Source of the DNA: Parietaria judaica
Taxonomy: Eukaryota > Streptophyta > Magnoliopsida > Rosales > Urticaceae
NCBI GenBank assembly: GCA_954871525.1
Contig: OX940860.1
Coordinates: 20,430,001-20,494,000, forward strand
Direction: 5' to 3'
DNA: 64,000 nt
Positions 11,801-24,445 of this stretch are shown here, one piece after another. Each line of letters starts with the position of its first letter. The first letter of the stretch is position 1. Below the pieces are notes generated by a model. It was not told the DNA's origin. It was given only the letters and a program-made list of their open reading frames with translations, and made no database searches. Position numbers and translations under genes: made by a program.

Positions 11801-14408
11801 CATCGTCGATGTCAAAAAGGCAAGTTTTAACATATTCATTCTTGGGATCAAAATGCATTCATGGTCCAACATTTCACTTTGACCATATTTCAGGCAGTGA
11901 TCTACACAGGGAATGTTCTCGCACTGTACGTCAGCAAGCCCCCGGGATTCAAGTACAAAAGCGGGATGTACGTCTTCGTCAAGTGCCCGGACATATCCAA
12001 CTTTGAATGGTAAGGTCATATATACTTTTACTTGAAAAAGTTATTGATTTTATACAATGATTGACTCCTTCGCTGTTCATCAGGCATCCGTTCTCGATCA
12101 CTTCTGCCCCCGGAGACGATTACTTGAGCGTGCACATCAGGACATTAGGGGATTGGACTACGGAGCTGAAGAACAGATTCGCACAGGTTCGAACAAATAT
12201 AACCGTATATCGAATATACCAAATTATTGAATTTAAATGGTAATAAAAGAATACTTACACAAGATTTGGTAGCAATATTCGATTTTATAAAGATATGAAA
12301 AATCATTACCGGAAATTGCATTTTCTATATATCACTAGAGTCCTGTGTTTTTAAAATTTGTACAGAACAATGTATTGACTTCTTGGTAAATGATTAGCCT
12401 TTAATCTATTTTTGTAAGCGGTTAATGCGTATAAAAATTTGATTTTACCGCTACCAAATAATGAACAATCGGTAAATGCAATTTTTGTCCTGTAAAATAG
12501 AATCTTCGGTCATTTTATACAAAAATACTAAACGGTATTCACTGTATTTGTAATACCTTAACGAATGTACCGTTTTTTCTTCTCGCGTATGTACTTTAAG
12601 TGTAAGAATTGCAGGCGTGTCAGCCGGAGAACACACAATCACGGAGAGGAAACCTTGTTAGAATGGAAACCAAAGCAATCACAGACTACGAATACACAGA
12701 ATCAGGGTGAGAAAACCTGCAAAACTCATCAAATTCAAGCCTTTCTCACTCTTTTTTTGTTCATCTTTATATGATCCTCATCCTGATCTGATGAGCAGAT
12801 ACCCGAGAATTCTCATCAAGGGTCCCTACGGAGCGCCGGCGCAGAACTTCAAGAAATACGACACCCTCTTGCTGATCGGCCTCGGGATTGGCGCGACGCC
12901 GTTCATCAGCATCATCAAGGACCTCTTGAACAACATCAAAACTAGCGACTCCGAATCAGTGAGTGTGAAAAGCGGGTCTTATAACTCACGTTTTCTCTGA
13001 AACAACAATGTGCCCCGTGACATAAGAGGGAGTTTTGTTGCAGGGCTCGTCGGGGGGTCACTCTTCGGAGGCAAACAACAGAAGAGGTCCGAAAAGAGCG
13101 TACTTTTATTGGGTGACGAGAGAACAAGGCTCGTTCGAATGGTTCAAAGGCGTCATGGACGATATTGCTGAGTACGATAACGATGTAAGTTTCTCGTTAG
13201 ACATAAAAATCTTTTGGTAGTGATAGGCACCGGTTTTCGGTGTTTTTACGTTTTTTTTTTATTGAAAGTATTAACATTTCAAAATTTTAAGCGGAAAAAT
13301 TCAAAATTTCAACCTGTCGGATACTCATAAAATTGGACCATCAGGTAGCATTTTTATTTGGCATAATCAATGAGAAAGATTTGATTCAATATACACTTTA
13401 ATTATTGAAAGTCAATCCCTAATTTCTCTCTTCTTTTTTTGGATTAATTGTGAGCAACTTAACCTTTTGGTGTATTTTCCCCTTAAACTTTAAGATATCA
13501 CAAAAATGCTTCCTACTCTTTTAAAAATCACATTACCCTTTCATGCATTTTGAAACTAACAAAAAAACAAAAAAATAATTTGTGTGCAACACTAACTTAT
13601 TCGAATGTCTTTTTCTCAATTAATTACGGAATAAGATCAATACTATTATGAGAATATTGTGAAACAATCAAGTGATTAAGAACTATGAAGAAGAAGTCTA
13701 CAAGATTTGAGAAAAGAGTAGAAATGATAAAAATGCCCCAACAGGTTGCGAAAAACGTTTTTTACGTTTCATTTTTAATGTGTTGAGGGCAATGTGGTAC
13801 TTCTAAAAATATAGAGAAAATTTTGTGCCGACGAGCAAAGTTCAGGGGAACAACATCGGTTACTCTCTCTTTTTGTTTTGTATAATTGAAATATCGGTCT
13901 TTGACAACTAATCACAGAACATAATCGAAATGCACAACTACCTCACGAGCGTGTACGAAGAAGGAGACGCAAGGTCTGCGCTTATCGCGATGGTGCAGAA
14001 GCTGCAGCACGCCAAGAACGGCGTCGATGTCGTCTCGGAAAGCAGGGTAAGCACAAAACGCAGCTCTCGAGTCTTTCGTAATCGCCTTTGATCACCTTGA
14101 CTCTCTTCTAACTCGAACAATTCCAACAGATAAGAACGCATTTCGCGCGGCCGAATTGGCGAAAAGTGTTCTCTCAGATGGCAAGCACCCACGTTTCTTC
14201 TCGGATTGGTAAATTATTACATTGCTCTTGTCAAACATCAACAATTTATATTCCTTCTTGTTATTAATTCATTATATATATATACACATATATTGCAGGA
14301 GTGTTTTACTGTGGGAGTAATACACTGACGAAGCCACTGAAGAAACTATGCCAAGAGTTTAGCTTAAATTCGTCAACTCGGTTCCACTTTCACAAGGAGA
14401 ATTTCTAG
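8823..14408 (+). CDS. RBOHH: Respiratory burst oxidase (NADPH oxidase), RBOHH/RBOHJ type, 14 exons
   Basis: Exons: 8823-9168, 9244-9409, 9927-9975, 10087-10200, 10280-11089, 11724-11819, 11894-12009, 12084-12186, 12615-12706, 12799-12958, 13044-13184, 13918-14046, 14130-14208, 14299-14408. They join in frame to 836 aa ending FHFHKENF. RBOHs are plasma-membrane flavocytochromes that pass electrons from cytosolic NADPH through FAD and two haems to apoplastic O2, making superoxide. Visible: EF-hand loop 1 at about 173-184 ([12 protein letters not shown]), a second degenerate EF-hand near 216-227, the six-helix ferric-reductase region in exon 5 with its histidines ([26 protein letters not shown]), FAD motif [12 protein letters not shown], and NADPH motifs GPYGAPAQ and GLGIGATPF. 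The short N-terminus and details such as MCDKNGDG, EMWQLE and [11 protein letters not shown] match Arabidopsis RBOHH/J, which drive pollen-tube tip growth. Intron 6 uses a GC donor. The 49-bp exon 3 carries most of EF-hand 1. Confidence 0.93.
11820..11893 (+). other. GC-AG intron in the RBOHH-type gene
   Basis: Exon 6 ends AAAAAG and the intron begins GCAAGT. It ends TTTCAG before GCAGTGATC. The reading frame (VDVKK|AVIYTGN) is only kept with this GC donor, whose context AG|GCAAGT is the classic GC-AG consensus. Confidence 0.85.
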
Positions 14409-17376
14409 ATTATATACCACACATTGTACATTCGTAAACTGAAACACACATGTAGTCTTGTAGATGTGCAAAATAAATAATAACAATTTTTGAGTAAAGA
14501 ACATTAACTATATGGTTTTCTTGTGTAATTAAATTAAGTAACTATCTTGTATGATTTGCTTTGACTATCGTTATAAATTTATTTGAGCATTGTCGCCGGA
14601 ACCGGACTTTTAATTAATTGATATGAAATGAAGTATTTGACTGAGATAAAAGTCGAGGTGAAACACTAGTTGAGAATTCCGGTAAAGAAAAATCATACGA
14701 AAAAATATCATTATTAATATCATATATTTATTAAAGAGGTGGAGCACGTGCGTGCACTAGCTGGTGCATGACTCCGACATAGAAACGACAATGAAATCAG
14801 AAAGGCATATTTCGAAAACGACATGCATAGTTAATATTACAGAATCTTATACTTCGTCCATATGGTAATAACTTTTTGGTCTAATTTGACTAAATTTACG
14901 CAATAATTAGGGGCTTTTAAGAAGTCTGTTTTAAAATGGGAATTGGCTTAATCCTTATTCAAAAGTGAACGGAAACAAAAGTCTAAACTTTGCCTTCCTT
15001 CAACGACGATTAGTAAAGGCGATTTGTCTTTTTTTTTTATATACAAAAAATAAATAAAAATTACAAATGACTCTCTTGTTTAATAGTAGATTAGTGAAGG
15101 CGAAAAGTTCATTGCTCATAAATTTAGATCAAAATGTTGAACAAAATAATTATGGACTTACTCAATAATTCTAGACTAAATTGTTTCAACAAAGTAACTA
15201 AAGGCCAATTTAATCTTTCTATTATTATACACAATCGATCAAACAATTAACAAACAAACGGTTCTTGCTCGTACTCTCTATATAAATCAATGACATAATA
15301 CACCATAAATATTGCTCATTTTGAATAGGCGCAAATCCGAGCTGCCAAACACCATAGCGAACAGTATCCGGTCTTTATCGCAGGGCCGCGTTGTGGGTCA
15401 TTGCGTTGAATGAAGACGAACGATAATATATCATAGAAACTAGCGGAACTAGGCAGTGCTAGAATTAAGAATTATGTATCGGGAGGGTTAGATTTAATTT
15501 ATTTTTTTTGTCGAAAATCTGACTTGAGGGGGACATTAAAATTTCAGTGAAAATTAGGGTGAGTTAAACTAAAATATTATATGAACTTACCCTAAAAATA
15601 AACTAAAATTAGGGTATAACTGTAAAAAATAATTTGGAGGAGGTGGCTTGAACCCTTCCCACTCTATAGTGTATCCGCCACTGGAACGAGGAATTTGATT
15701 CTTGGAGGTTTAGATTTAAATTTTCTCCAAAATTATATTTGGGGTGTTGCATTTAAATATTAGTAAAAATTAGGGGAGGTTAAAATAAAAATTTACACTA
15801 AATATTTAAATTAGAGGGTAATAACGCACACTCAAAAAGTCCCCCACCCACACATTAAGTAGTTCCGCCTATGGTACTCCGGGTTAGATACCCGCGGATT
15901 ACGGATAATAGAATAGCATATATCTACATATAACTTTCTTGTTGAAGTCCGAGACAAGCAATCAACAAAAAAAAATAAAAGATTCAGATACAAGAGCGTA
16001 CTCAGGTTCATACTAAACAATATGTCCTACTTCCTATTGCCCAACACCACAAAATCACAGTACTCTCTAAATTTTAAAGCTACATCATCCAGAAATCTAA
16101 AGTCAAATAGCCAGAACGCCGAAACCAAAACCAACGACGAACACTAATAAATTAAAGAACAAATTTGTCCTATAAAATGCAAAAAGAGATTGTTATTTGA
16201 GTATCATTAATATTTAATATTTATTAGCTAGGAAGAGCAAATCGTTTATGATACACTAGACCCGGCTCGGTTATTGATAGACTGAGTCTGAGGTATTCAA
16301 CTCCAGTGATGAATGAAAAAGAAATCTTAATTTACAAAGAAAATGAATCTTTTTATTGAAGGATCATAAAAGAAAAAGGATCGGGGCCTCTTGTGGATTT
16401 GATTCGGAAGTTCGCAAACAAAAAAAAAATAGTGGTATTTACTAGCAACAACGTAATGGAGGCACTCAATCAATATAGATCGAAATCTAAATAATATAAT
16501 AACTGGATTGCTCGACGATAATCATGAGTTCATGACGCTTATAATTACAATCTTTGGTACAATGAGGAGAAAATAACAAAAGAAGATTATTGGTGTCATC
16601 TTATTTTCTGGCAAAAAGTCGTCGTCTTCAAAAACTAGAAGTCAGCTATAAGTCTTAAACTGTAAGTCTTAGCTGGATCTGGGAGTGATAAGCTGAAGAA
16701 TTTAATATATATTGCAAGTATATAACATAACAGCATAAAGCTCTATATAACAGCATGAAGCTCATAGAAACTGCCGTATATGCTCTCTGAAAATTGAAAA
16801 TAAATTCCTTTAATTCCAACAAAATAACACGTGTGATCAATTAATTATTTTAATTAATGAATACTGTAGAGGTTGCATGGCGATAATCATGTTTTTTCTT
16901 TCACAGTCTTTCCTATAAAATAAGATTAGACAACTAGTAATTGAGTGCATTTTCATCTTTCGTACAAGTTGTCTTTTATAAAAAAAAAAAAAACAAATAA
17001 ATAAAAGAACTTTTAAGATTCAACAATATAAGTGGCACGATCTATATATATATAGTTTTATAAGTGAACTCCGTATTGATGAAGGAAATATTAGAAGCTA
17101 GAATTATAAATATATCACATGTATTTAAAATCAAATTAAAAATAGATAGCGCACTCTATCCTGTACATGCTAATATCAAATCTCAATGAAAAAAATAATC
17201 AAATTAAATCAAGGAAAGATCCGTTGACCGCTGCGATTTCTACTATAAATAGCTAGTAATATTGCATTAGGGTTTCAAGGCATAACACATTACATATTTA
17301 CATCCATGCATGCATAAATAGTAATTCATTTCACGTTAATTGATATTATATAGTGATTCGCACGTACGTACCAAAA
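14409..17376. other. Intergenic; degenerate repeat fragments, UGT promoter
   Basis: Possible RBOH 3' end signals are near 14470 (AATAAATAATAA). Two related degenerate fragments (about 15440-15590 and 15684-15825, both with AGAATT...GGTTTAGATTTAA...AAAATTAGGG) resemble a third in RBOH intron 5 (about 11285-11420). A TATAAATA box at 17244-17251 with an upstream TTGACC (17224-17229) fits the promoter of the glycosyltransferase locus. No other gene was recognised. Confidence 0.5.
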
Positions 17377-19441
17377 ATGGAGAAACCAGCTACCAAAAGC
17401 GCACACGTGGCTGTGATCGCTTACCCTTTCACGAGCCACCCAATCAGCCTCCACTGCCTCGTGGTCCGACTGGCCCGCGCCTCGCCGGAGACGCTCTTCA
17501 CTTTCCTCAACACGCCGTCCTCCAACGCCTCCCTCTTCCGCTCAGCTGACCTACCGTCGAACCTCAAACCCTACTCCCTCGACGACGGCATCCCCGCCGG
17601 GCACGATGCGTCGAAGATGAGCTACCCCGAGATGCTCATGCACTTCCAACAGGCCCTTCTCCAGCCGGGCAGCCTCCGAGGGGCGCTCGACGGTGCTGCC
17701 GAGGCTGCCGTGCAGAGTTCACTTGCATGCTGGTTTGCGTGGGGACTTTGGCCATGCTTAAAGAAGTAAGTATCACGAGGTTCCATTTGACTTTGTACAC
17801 CGATTAGGTTTTGGAATTTATGATTATAACATTTTCCTCGAAAATGCTAGTCTCTACCTCGCTATAGACCCAATTCGGATCCTGTAATTTTGGAAGGATG
17901 TTTAAACATGATGGATTTTATTAGGAATGACTATTTTTTTTTTCTCGTGTTCAGTCGTGTCATAATCATTATTGGTAAATCCAAACTCGTCCTATTTAAT
18001 AAACGTGTTTATCTTGTCTACCCGTTAAACCTATTTAAATGAGTAATATATAATTAAATATTAAAACACTTAATAAATATAAAATCGTGTCTAATTAAGT
18101 ATTAATTATAAAGATTATTATAATACTTAATAACATTAATAAAATGCATGAAATGAAAGTTTTTATTCTTTATTGTTGTCTAATTGAGTGTCATTGTGTT
18201 GTTTTGTTCGTGTCATGTTCATGGCCCGTTATTTACTTGTCTTCGACACGATTGGACCCAGATCCACTAATGATCGATCCAAACTCATTTGCATCGTGTC
18301 GTGCTTCGTGTCTAAATATTACCACCCCTAGATGTAATAATCTTAAAATAATTGACACTAAGAAGTGATCTTTTAATTAATTTCGTTAATTAGTCTATTA
18401 TATTATTAATTAAGAGGTGAGATATTCTATATTATACGGTAGGATGTGGCGGAGATCACCGGACGCCAAGTACCATGGGTCGCGGTGTGGACGGCCGCGC
18501 CACAATTCCTTAACTGCTTTATTCACGCCGATCTCATCCGCCGCCGGATTTCAAGCAAAGATTTTAATGACACAAATGGCCTAGCCCTCGATTTTGTCCC
18601 GGGCCTGGCGGGAATGGGCGTCTCGGACGCCCCGCCAAAAGAGATCTTTGTCCGGAAGTTGGAGGAGGAGCCTCAGATCTTGCAAGGGCTGTCCAGGTTG
18701 GGGCAATCCTTGTCGCCCGCCTCGGCCATGGTTTTGAGCTCCTTCTATGAACTCAACCCGGACGAGCTCAACGCTGAGCTCGAGTCCCGGTTCCGAATCA
18801 TTCTCAACGTGGGGTTCTACACCATGCCGATCCCTCCGCCTCCCCGGGGATCCGACTCGACTGGATGCCTGACTTGGCTCGACGGAAGAAGGCCCCATTC
18901 CGTCGCGTACATCTGCTTTGGAACAATGGTGGACCTCCCGGAGGACGAGTTAAGAGCGACGGCGGAGGCGCTGTGCGAGAGTGGGGTCCCGTTCCTCTGG
19001 TGCCTCCGCGACTCTCAGAGTGAGCTTCTGCCTAGCGACTTCATCGAGAGGACCCGAAGCCACGGGAGGCTCGTGTCGTGGACGAACCAAGTGCAAGTGC
19101 TGGGACACGGCTCGGTCGGCGTCCACGTGTCTCACTGCGGCTACAACTCCGTCTGCGAATCTGTCGTCAGCGGAGTTCCGATCATCGGACGGCCCTTTTG
19201 GGGCGATAATCCGATGAACGCGAGGACTGTGGCGAGTGTTTGGCGGATCGGAGTGACGGTGAAAGCTCTGACGAAGGATGAGTTGGTGAAAGGGTTTGAG
19301 ATGATCTTGGAGAGAGAGGAGGGAGAGAAGATGAGAGAGAGAGCTCTTGCCCTGAAGAAGCAGGTGTTCGATGCTTCTTCTCCGACAGGAAGTGGGACCA
19401 CAGACTTCCATGCTTTGCTGGGATTACTTTCCGCCGAGTGA
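17377..19441 (+). pseudogene. UGT78-like flavonoid/anthocyanidin 3-O-glycosyltransferase, frameshifted
   Basis: Exon 1 (17377-17765) and exon 2 (18443-19441) flank one intron (GAA|GTAAGT ... TAG|GAT). Family members transfer UDP-sugar to flavonols or anthocyanidins in the cytosol. Visible: the N-terminal catalytic His (YPFTSHP, H21), a UGT78-like middle region (GCLTWLDGRRPHSVAYICFG) and the C-terminal PSPG box starting WTNQVQVLGHG, with HCGYNS where HCGWNS is usual and GDN where GDQ is common. Exon 1 is open to about codon 111, but its last ~55 bp (FTCMLV...LKE) joins exon 2 only in another frame, equal to a 1-nt loss near 17710. In that frame the usual catalytic SDAF reads CVGT, so the acceptor-activating Asp is absent. 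A weak in-frame donor at 17710 (GTGCAG) would delete this region. Reconstructed length would be about 463 aa, normal for the family. An assembly error is possible. Confidence 0.7.
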
Positions 19442-19479
19442 TACGTTGATGTTTTAGTTCGTTTCTGTTTGACCTCTTG

Positions 19480-19485
19480 AATAAA
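19480..19485 (+). terminator. Polyadenylation signal AATAAA downstream of the UGT locus
   Basis: AATAAA lies 39 bp after the stop codon in a T-rich 3' region. Confidence 0.45.
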
Positions 19486-19913
19486 ACAATATGTCTATGT
19501 CTGTGACTTCGTCAAAAAAAAAAGAAGAAAGAGACTATGTCTTTGACTGTGAGGTCTTAGTTAATATTTGTTTAGTATTGAATGTGTTTTCTGCTATTCC
19601 TTATCTTAATAAATTCAGTGTAATTTTGTATTATTTACAAAAATTAACGTGAATGATCTTAATTTCGTACCATATCTGAATCACTTTTTTTTTTTTTTTT
19701 TTTTCATTTCCGTGGGATTTTAAAGTGGATTGGAACTTTGAAAGTGGAAAAATTGATCAATTAAACCCTATTTAGGATTTTTAGCCTTCATAAGTTTAAT
19801 AAAATAAAAAAGTTTTGCATTTTTCTTTTCAGATTCTTTGGAGTTAAAATGAGACCGTCATGGAAAGATACAAAAATTTGTGATGGATTACATCATCGTA
19901 TTTGGACCGACAT

Positions 19914-20776
19914 ATTATTGTTGTGGGTAAAAACCGTTTGTTCAACAGTCACGGTACCGTACGAAACGACACCGCTTTTAGAGTGTTTTCCGTTGAGCAA
20001 TATGGCCATGCGCATCCGTTAATATCGTATGCGAATGATAATCAGTTAAGCGAAAACGGGAATGAAAGTGAAAATAGCTAGAATGATCGGAAAGAATGCC
20101 ACAAAATCCTTCTATTTCATTTGCCTCAACACGTTTGATTATGGAGAAAGTCAAGTACAAGCTTGGATTCTCATCTTGTACAATAATGGCCGAAAAGGAA
20201 AGAGAGAATGTTCTTGGAATTTTGTGATTGTACTTTTTTGGGGAAGAACTTGGTGCTTTTCTAATTTGGCTATCCTTGGCCTTTATAAGCGAGGTATTCT
20301 CCTATTTATAGCTTAAGAATTGGGACTCATAATGGGCTATGATTACAATGTATTAACCAAAAACCCTAATTATGTGGTCCCCTTTAGAATCTTTTAGGAT
20401 GACTCGGCAAGGGTACAGTCGTGTTGCTGGAGAGGGGATAGACTTCCATGACTGAGTCGTCGTGGTCGTCTGTCCTCGGAGCTCACGCGTATTGTTCTTT
20501 GTGAGCGTTTGGGCGCATTGACCCGTTCCCTTGTGTTGTTGTTAGAACGGGCAGGCGCCCGGGGATAAACCTCAGGCGCGTCTCTTTCTATTGCTTCGGG
20601 CAAGTCTTGCTTGTCGGATCCTTGTTTTGTTCGAAGATCTTTGATGGGCTTAATGCCGTATTGGGCCTTCTCCTTTTTCTAAAGGCCCCCTTTTTCTTGT
20701 TAGCTTTATCGAGCCCGGAATCCTTATCTTGAGGGCCCACTTTTTTTGAGGAGCCGATTTTGACCCCAACAATTAT
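19914..20776. mobile_element. Solo LTR (853 bp) with ATTAT target duplication
   Basis: It starts TGTTGTGGGTAAAA (19919) and ends TTTTGACCCCAACA (20771), near-perfect inverted ends of TGTTG...CAACA form. It is bounded by ATTAT at 19914-19918 and 20772-20776. TATA-like sequences (CTTTATAAG and CTATTTATAG, around 20280-20310) precede a GC-rich segment, as expected for an LTR U3-R layout on the plus strand. No internal region is present. Confidence 0.82.
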
Positions 20777-20950
20777 CATGTTGCGAGCAGTATGGTTTTT
20801 TATCATCTTAATTCAAAGCTCAATTTATAGATTAGTCATTAATCTACAGTTTTTAATAGGAATAGGATTGCATTACTTGTAATAGCAGTTTAGAGCTTTG
20901 GCCTTGCAATTCCGATCCGAAGGAGCTTCCGCAACCCGGTGAACTACGTA

Positions 20951-22878
20951 CAATCTGATGGAAAAATATTAAACTTTTTAATATAAATAATGAACATAAC
21001 AAAATTATGGCAGAATTTCAAAATTTCTTATAATATGAAAAACATATTTTTGTCATATTAATATTAACCGTAGCGATTAAAACAATTAAGCATGCATGCA
21101 AAATAATTAGTACGTAAAATAACCATGAAAAATACACAACATCATATAACTAATTATAGGATGCGGAAGCTTACAATTCCGGATTTATTCACGGATTAAC
21201 GTCGTCGATCTTCAAGAGTCGTCCCTCCGTCTTCAATCAAACAACCACGAGAGAATCGATGTTATTATGTCTAACGGATTTTATGAGACTTAGAGGGTGG
21301 GCTCTTTTATGAACAAATAAGGAAGAGAACAAGAACTTTTGCCACTAATTTTTCTTCTAAAAATCTGCGCACAGTAGGTGAACAAAATTCTCTCTCTTGT
21401 TCTCAAAAGGGTGATCGAATTGCATGGAGAAAAGGTGAGGAAAATTATTCTATTTATAAGGTAGTAAGTAGGTATAATGTATGATTAATACCTAATCTTT
21501 TCTTGGCTTATAAAAATATGTATGATTGACTAATTCACCAGGTTTCCCCTTATTTTATGCACCTAAAATATGGTCAAATAATGTCAAAGATTATTTAATT
21601 AATTTCACATGATACTTTAAGAATATCATGAATTAAATTAAAATATCCTTGATCATTTTCTTTATTAAAACCGCATGGACTAATCCAAGGGAGGAAAAAA
21701 CGACACATTATTAATCATCATCAAGTTAGATTAACCAATAGGAATTAAGGAATTAATTTCTTCCACCTTTGTTAAATTCGAACTTTATATAATCATCAAT
21801 ATAATTATATAACTTGCTACATTTAATAAAGGTGATTAAAATAAAATAACCATTTATTTATTTAATCATGAGAAAATATTTCTCGTAGCATAAACTGCAA
21901 TATATACTTAAGAGAAAATTAGCAAACCAACTTACACTTAATTTGTTCATCAGTCTCGTCCGAAAGTCTAACATGGAGACGTCATGGACCCACATGAACG
22001 AAGCTTTAGAATAAAGTCCGGACACAAAAGTTCACAAATTTTTTCCGAACTTTTAATTCTTAATATTAGTCGACTCCACTAAAGGACTAATATTGAAATC
22101 TCTAAGTTCACGTGCGTTCTTATTTCCGTTTGATGTGATACAATTATTCTTCACACGGTCCATGGTGTATTTTACGATATTACCCTTCGTGTGTATCATC
22201 AATCAAGAGATGTAAAATTACCATTTTACCCCTCGGTTATTATTTCACCAACTCCTTTGTTGTTTGTGAACGAGACAGTATTATGACACCAACTGTCGGG
22301 CCTTATTGTTTGTGAACGAGACAGTATTATGACACCAACTGTCGAGACAGTATCATAAAGTGTCACAAGAAGCTATGTACTCACTTCACGATTTAGGTAA
22401 TTACAAAAATATCCATCGCTTGTGATTTTGACGTTTCGAGTAATGAAACGGTTTTATCTCAAACTTCAAAGTGTCGCGGGTCTAGTTCGGTGTCTTCATT
22501 AAGACATCAAGAATAAACTCTAGAGTCGCAACTCTCAATATCACAAAATCCGATATCAGTAGTTTATTCAAACAATCATTAATCGGATACGATTGCCCAT
22601 TCGATCCTAAGATTGTGAACTGTTCATTTTAAGCTAATCAAGAAGAGGTATCTTGTTAAGTCCGTACTTAACTCTTCTTTCGTTGATGATAGTTTCAGGG
22701 CGTAGACATACATTCATAAACACAAACTTAAATATATAAGAATGAATATTTAATCTTTATTTAATTATCAGCAAAAGAATATAATCGTATTATTACATCG
22801 AGTACTTTTTTCATAAACTAGTTTATTTGTGAAAAGGTCTTTCATGTCTCCTTTGTGGGCATAAATCCCAACACAATC
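20951..22878 (-). mobile_element. Long solo LTR (1,918 bp), Copia-like ends, CAATC target duplication
   Basis: The minus strand begins TGTTGGGATTTATGCCCACA (22873) and ends ATATTTTTCCATCA (20956). CAATC flanks both sides (20951-20955 and 22874-22878). A TGTTGGGATTTATGCC start is common in plant Copia LTRs. The segment contains a tandem duplication of about 47 bp near 22258-22350 (GTTTGTGAACGAGACAGTAT twice) and no coding sequence. It lies only 175 bp from the preceding solo LTR. Confidence 0.8.
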
Positions 22879-23646
22879 GAGGCAAAGGTTCTTGTTTCAA
22901 ACATAACAAATCATTCCCGATTGATATCTGATCCGCATGGAGATGAAGCAATCACCTTTATACACGACCTTGTCTTTTTGTGCGGCAACCAATCACTAAT
23001 CTCTGATTACCATAAACAATAAAATAGATCCTTTAGCGCTTTGAGCGAATTTTTTTAGAATAAATTAAATGATATTTAACTCTTAAAAATGACAAGCTTG
23101 CGAGAATTGAGTAGTGAATGGAATGAATCCGGCTTAATAATTTTATGGTGTAATGAGTGGACGTAGTCCGAGATTGAATTTTGATCTCCAGAGAAACCAC
23201 TCTCCAGATTTATTGTGTTGTCCTTATCTCTGTTTAATTTGTGTTTGATTCGATCTTAATACATTTTATCGTGCAAGAACTGGTGGAAAAATATCTTATT
23301 GAACATATAATCACAAGTCTATATTATTCAACAAACTGTGATTGAACCTTTTCAAAAAAAAATCAAAGTTTTACTACTCGAAAATCCATACACGAGGGGT
23401 CAGCCGACGATTTACCGTGGGCTGGTTCTCATATTTTCTAGCATTCTTTGAATGCCCGTGAGCGTGTTAAGATTAAACTCTAGTCCTCAAATCAAAAAAT
23501 GAAATCAATCAAAGCGAAAATAAAACGTGACCATAAGAATAATACAGATCCGCTCTCGGTTTGCAAATCGTCTTTTGTTATGATTAAATTGGTAAAAAAA
23601 TAAAAATAAAAATCGTTTAATCTAAAATAAAAATAAAAATTAATAA
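22879..23646. other. Intergenic, nothing recognised
   Basis: AT-rich DNA without long frames, RNA genes or clear repeat ends. Confidence 0.5.
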
Positions 23647-24120
23647 GGGTTAATGACGGCGAAAATACTCAAAGTTTGGTCAAAGAACCCCTCGTGTACC
23701 TAAAGTTTAAAAGTGATGGCAAAATACCCAAAGTTATATTTGAGGAGTTGACCACTCCATTCTCGTAACGCTGTTAACTTACCCGTTAACTCTGGCCACG
23801 TGGAAAAATTTGTTTTGTTAAGTGTAATCATTAGGGGCTCTAATAGTTGTATTAAATAGTATTAATTAGGGGTTTAATTCGTTGTTTTTTTTTTCTTCGT
23901 AAACGAGGCTGATGTGGGCTCGTCCACGTGGCGAAAATTGTTATGTGAGCAACCCACATCTGTCCACGTGGTCAGAGTTAACGGGTAAGTTAACGGCGTT
24001 ACGAGAATGGAGTGGTCAACTCCCCAAATACGACTTTGGATATTTTTGCCACCACTTTTAAACTTTGGGTACACGAGAGGTTATTTGACCAAACTTTAGG
24101 TATTTTTACCGCCATTAACC
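23647..24120. mobile_element. MITE with ~160-bp terminal inverted repeats (full copy)
   Basis: The left end GGGTTAATGACGGCGAAAAT and right end TATTTTTACCGCCATTAACC are inverted copies. The arms stay alignable through ACTCCATTCTCGTAACG / CGTTACGAGAATGGAGT to the CCACGTGG boxes near the centre. A half copy of the same element is at 57235-57374. TTAATAA occurs just outside both ends, but separated by T residues on the right, so the exact duplication is unclear. Confidence 0.75.
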
Positions 24121-24335
24121 TTTTTTAATAATCACCTTCTTATATAAAACCAACACCCAATAACGATTTCCATAAAGAATTTATAACTCTTTCCTTTGAA
24201 CTCAGTGGATATTGTCAGTTAGCTAGCTCCGGGTAACATACATATATATTTCCTTAAAAAAAAACATACATATATAAAACGTGGTTTATTAATTTATAGG
24301 TGACAAACTGTCGGTATTTTGGATTGGATTTGGAC

Positions 24336-24360
24336 TATATAAAAACACGTGCAACACGTG
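24336..24360 (+). promoter_or_regulatory. Core promoter of GRAS gene 1: TATA box and two G-boxes
   Basis: TATATAAA at 24336-24343 is followed immediately by two CACGTG motifs (24346-24351 and 24355-24360). The G-boxes lie unusually between the TATA box and the expected start site (around 24365-24375). Confidence 0.5.
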
Positions 24361-24445
24361 TCGTTATAGGAGAGTCTGAGCAAATTTCAAGCCAATATTT
24401 ATATTCCAGATATTTATCACTCTCCTCCTCAGTCCTCCAAGAGAT

